Below, in pieces: positions 60,174 through 64,000 of a stretch of 64,000 nt of DNA; the first letter of the stretch is position 1, and every line of letters begins with the position of its first letter. A model generated the notes under the pieces. It was not told the DNA's origin. It did no database searches and worked only from the letters and a program-made list of their open reading frames with translations. The position numbers were made by a program, and so were the translations under genes. Location: NCBI GenBank assembly GCA_036971715.1, contig JAVHJL010000010.1, positions 186,001 through 250,000 on the forward strand, in the 5' to 3' direction. This DNA comes from Arthrobotrys musiformis. Taxonomy: Eukaryota; Ascomycota; Orbiliomycetes; Orbiliales; Orbiliaceae.

Positions 60174-61831
60174 ATGCCAGAATTTCATGGAGATGGGTTG
60201 AGGGTCTATATAACCTCCTACTCCCTCCCGGCCCCTCCTGAATTCGACAATGGCGGCCCAGACCAAAGCCCTCGCGAAGCTCCTCCCATCGCTCTACCCG
60301 AAGAAATCAGACCCGAGATGCACGAATTCATGGCAGATGGCCTGATGCTCCCCGCTTACGACTCCAACCACACGCACACCGCATACTCGAAGATAACAGC
60401 CAAACCGGGTGAACCGCTGCAAGTTCACTTCATGGTGTGGACCCAACAAGTACTTCACGACATGGACCTTCCCGAAAACGAAGACGAGTTCTTGGATCTC
60501 CGTATCGAGCTGTCGTGTAACGGCCAGATTGTTGATATCGGGTATATCAACCACGCTAGCATTAAACCCAATGGCATCCCCGTGGGTATCGAGTTTGTAG
60601 GCCAACGATGCGGTGATGCCAGAGAGACTCCGTTGTTTTTCACCGTTCCTTCGAATCCGGTTGAGAAGTTGAGGGAGTCGACGTTGAATATACTAGTTAC
60701 TGTTGGGAGGATCGGTGGGTTTAGCTACCACGATGCTTCGAAGGCTATGTCTAAGATGGTGAGGGTTGGTCCTTATTATGGAAAGTATGAGAGTAGTACG
60801 CTGCGTGGGGGAGATTTCAACGGGTACGTTTGGAGGAAAGAGCATCAGAATTTGATCAGGCCGGATAGGGGGGTTAATCCGAGGACCAAGCTGTATGCTT
60901 GGAAGAGGAAGTGGATGCAGAATGATGTTTTCAGGCTAGGGGTAGTGCAACGGGCGTATGAGCGCCGCAAGAGAGATTGGGAGCTCGAAAGGGAGGCGGA
61001 AGGTGAAGCGTATGGCGAGGATATGGGGGGAGTTGAGACGACTAGTCTAAAGAAAGGAATTAAGCGCGCTCGTGTCAATGCCGATGGCACTATAGTGTCT
61101 TCTACAACCATGCTGCTAGCAGAGGTATTGCTGGATTCTGGAGTGACAGAATATGAACCCATGCGCTAACGACTTTCATTTTGGCAGGCTGTCACTGGGG
61201 AACCCCTCCAACAAAGCCCCTACTCTTTCCGGCGCGCCCGAAGAAATAGTGACGCCAACACCTCGAGTAAGTACCTCAATGTCTACAAACCAAGGTGGTT
61301 TCGAACAGTCTCGAACCTGTGCCAGATGAGTCTAGAAACCGCGAAAGCTAAGATTAGTTATTGCCAGCCGCTACCTCCAACTCGCCGGTTTCATCATCTC
61401 CAACCAACAAGATGCAATATTCACCCGGTCAACAGCATAGCTCTCCACCTTCCTCTACGTCTGGGCGAAAACCATCTTACCGCCGCTCCACAAAGGGCGT
61501 CGTTCTAGCCAATACCGTTCATAAGGGTGATCCTCAGCAGCCCTCTTTATCGAATGTTACGTTTGGAGCATTTCCGTACAAGACTTCACGAGAGTACTGC
61601 CGTGAATTTATCCCGTATCAAGACTTGTGTCGTATTCAATATCTTGTTGGTAAGTTTTGGGGTCACGGGTGAGTTGTTATGTGGAAGTTTTTGAATATTT
61701 TACTGATGGAATTCGTATTTTTGATAGAAAACCCGAAGATCAGGGAGTTGCGAAGCGGGACTGTCGAATCGTCGCCCATGAGTATTAGTGCTGGCGGCCG
61801 GGGGTTGCGAAGCAGTACCCGACATGTTTAG
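60174..61831 (+). CDS. Conserved fungal protein of unknown function, N-terminal folded domain and basic tail
   Basis: I do not recognise a named family. Four exons (60174-61124, 61188-61266, 61368-61649, 61728-61831) give 471 aa with consistent phases. Residues 1-260 appear folded and beta-rich, with conserved-looking segments: GDGLRVYITSYSLPAPPEFD, HTHTAYSKITAKPGEPLQVH, FLDLRIELSCNGQIVDIGYI, HASIKPNGIPVGIEFVGQRC, KLRESTLNILVTVGRIGGFS. A helical, charged stretch follows (VVQRAYERRKRDWELEREAE). The C-terminal 150 residues are Ser/Pro/Arg-rich, with SGRKPSYRRSTKGVVLANTV and a more hydrophobic FGAFPYKTSREYCREFIPYQ. No signal peptide or TM segment is seen. The exon joins are inferred from GT-AG sites that keep the frame. 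The function is open. Confidence 0.78.
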
Positions 61832-64000
61832 ACTGCATAATGTCTTTTCTCTTACGAGGCTTTTAATCGTTACTATCGCTGACTAACTTACTTTTTTTTT
61901 TTTTTTTTTTCCCATTACGCTAATATAGAATGTCTAAGGGCATCAAGACGTACCGCCGGTCCTTCCGAAGAACTGATCTAGATTCTGGCCCTCAGCCTTC
62001 TAGTCTCATATATTAAATAAGGTATTTCGCATACCCCTCGGTACCAGGTGACTTGGCTACTTAAGCACCAAGGTAGCAAAGAAATTAAACTAGCATAGCA
62101 ACTATGGACGTTCTCGGGGAATCCCAACATATAGATCTTCACTACCAACAGGACTCCGTGTTGCGATTTTTGTTTTCAGGAATGCATGCATTGATCGTGG
62201 GTGCTAATAATATATACTAGCCTCGAATGCTATGTATACAGCGGTGGACATGGCTAAAGTTGGGGGGATGCGATGCCCTGGAGTTCAGATTATCCTCGGC
62301 TGTCGTGTTTTCTATACAGGTTTGTATACGAGGTCAGCTATCCAGCTGAGGGTTTGAATAAATGTATACATGGGAGTTAAGTAGGATAACCCTGTTTGGT
62401 TTAGTATTTTGGTATTTGGTTGTCGGCTGGAGTAGCCTGACTTCATATATGCGGCGGAAAGCCCGGTTTGTGTAGCACAATGTCATGGTGGGTTTGCTGA
62501 CAGCCTGGTTCCTTGCCCGGCACGGCCGTGGGATAACAGGCATGGTTGTTCAACAGTTCCTGCCGCGAGAAAAGAAAGCTACTGGTTGGCCGCCGCGAGC
62601 GTCTCATTATCATCGCTTTTATCCCGTTACTATCATGATTACATTTTCGGCATTGACACCTGATATCCACCAGATGATATGTAGCTCTGGTAGTACATTT
62701 ACATACTTTCGCGCTTCGCGTTGGCTGATGTCAAACTTTCAGTTTTTCCTTCCTTTTTCCTAGCCACTATCATGTGAAAGTCACAAAAAAAACACTCTCA
62801 ACCTTATTTTCACAACCACGTTTTTACCCCTTCCCCCTCCGCCAAATGCGAGTGATAATTCGAGGGATTTATTACCGCGGATGTGAGGCTCAAAAACCGA
62901 GAGAGGGGGACCGTACGTAGTATTGGGTATGTTTCAATATTGATAAAATTTGTGATTGAACGGGATCGGGCATGATGCAAGCACCGGACCCAGCAAGCAA
63001 AAGGGTTTGAAAGGTTTTCCCGCAACCGATCACACCCACCTTGGAGGCCCCACCACCTGGCTGTCAGTTTTGTTATCCAACGAGGGAAAGGGCATCGTTA
63101 GCTTGCTTGGCTTGGGTGGGTAGGTCTGGGACGCTAATGTTGAGCTCGTCAATGGCAGGGGAAAAAAAGAAAGCTTTGCGCGAAAAAAAAAAAAAAAAAT
63201 TTAAAAGTTTTTTTTTTTGTGGTGGGTGCGCTCGTAGGGCTTAATAATTTAGTAGGAATATTACCCCCGCTATTATGACGCCTATCGATAAGTACCTAAT
63301 TGGGTACATCAGTGACTTGGGGATCTGAGTTTCTGAGAGAAGGCGCGAACATGTGAAGAGGATGAGGGTTATCGTATAGGCATGTACGAAGATGAAAGAT
63401 AGAGGGGTTTTAGGGGATCACGATGAGCGGGGATTGACGAGAAGAACAGGTCCTTCCGGTAGGGCAGAGCGCGGGGCAGGGGAGCCATCTGCGTGAGGTT
63501 GCAGGATGCATACATCCCATCGCCTCTTACTTACCTGCTGCTTCACTTCATCCAAATTGACCGCCTGGCGCCGAGGCTGGTACTATTCGAATTGGCCGCC
63601 TGGCATCGAGGCTATCCAGGCTGGTGGTATTTTTCTTTATATATTATATTATATTCTCGATTTAGCCCAGCAGATCTTGGAGGGAGTGGGTGTGGTACTT
63701 ACCTACATACGATACTGCATATAGCACATGTACCTTTCCCCGGGTTATATTGTCACGGTAGATTTTTGTAGATCGGGCCGAATATAAGTACATGCATACA
63801 CAATACATATACATCCTCACATACAACGATACATGCACAAGGAGAACCGGCCTGATCTTGGTTAGACTGGATTAGGATACCTTGTAGGAGCAGTAGTACC
63901 ATGACCTAAATATACCGTGCCTGGCCATACTGATAGAGGTACCGGTGGAGGAAAGGGAAGCGAGAGGGAAAAACAAGAGAGAGAGGCTTCCCTGTAGGTT
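61832..64000. other. Intergenic region to the window edge
   Basis: No gene is supported; ORFs stay below 95 codons. A T20-class run lies at about 61891-61911, A18 and T-rich tracts at about 63183-63219, and a diverged 35-bp tandem duplication at about 63555-63614 (AATTGACCGCCTGGCGCCGA and AATTGGCCGCCTGGCATCGA). Short GTACATG/CATACA repeats occur near 63788-63835. A gene may begin beyond the window. Confidence 0.5.

Overview
The window is nuclear DNA of a filamentous ascomycete (Pezizomycotina; the class is not resolved). The main evidence is the genes themselves: a group III HAMP-repeat hybrid histidine kinase, a fungal Munc13-type protein with its C2 domain inside the MUN region, SWR1, DMC1, a 14-3-3 protein and a CNBP/Gis2-type zinc-knuckle protein. 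Introns are mostly 50-65 nt, with GT donors and frequent CTAAC-like branch sites. Intergenic DNA is long and rich in microsatellites and in short palindromes around CCTAGG. I found no transposon, CRISPR array, rRNA or convincing tRNA. Sixteen protein genes can be supported; for each I built a spliced model whose exon lengths sum to an intact frame. || Layout. 1-3.3 kb is intergenic. 3.3-6.1 kb holds a divergent pair, bet3 (TRAPP) and the U5 snRNP 40K WD40 protein. 7.5-8.7 kb encodes a two-TM protein of unknown function. 11.1-11.6 kb encodes a short coiled-coil (SCOC-like) protein. After an empty stretch of about 5.6 kb come the Munc13-like gene (17.2-21.5 kb), RNA polymerase I subunit RPA43 (22.4-23.3 kb), UDP-GlcNAc pyrophosphorylase (23.6-25.2 kb, minus) and the group III hybrid histidine kinase (26.5-30.7 kb, minus). 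After a 3.3-kb gap, SWR1 (34.1-39.1 kb, minus) is divergent from complex I subunit NDUFB8 (39.7-40.4 kb), which converges on the ATP synthase inhibitor IF1 (40.9-41.4 kb). The 14-3-3 gene is at 43.9-45.0 kb. A 5.8-kb gap leads to the seven-knuckle CCHC protein (50.8-52.0 kb), DMC1 (53.2-55.2 kb), a three-dsRBM protein (56.8-58.2 kb), and a divergent pair of unrecognised proteins (58.6-59.7 kb minus, 60.2-61.8 kb plus). 61.8-64.0 kb is intergenic. || Most genes are housekeeping: vesicle tethering and priming, splicing, Pol I transcription, chitin and glycan precursor supply, osmosensing, H2A.Z exchange, respiration, signalling adaptor and meiotic recombination. They do not form a metabolic or defence cluster. 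The most unusual structure is at the 3' end of the dsRNA-binding-protein gene. There the last coding exon is followed by an inverted copy of itself with two perfect arms of 33 and 24 bp, so the transcript of a dsRNA-binding protein could fold into a long hairpin around its own stop codon. Other points of interest are microexons of 11-13 nt in three genes, a possible in-frame intron in IF1, and a DMC1 model with a one-residue-shorter L2 loop.
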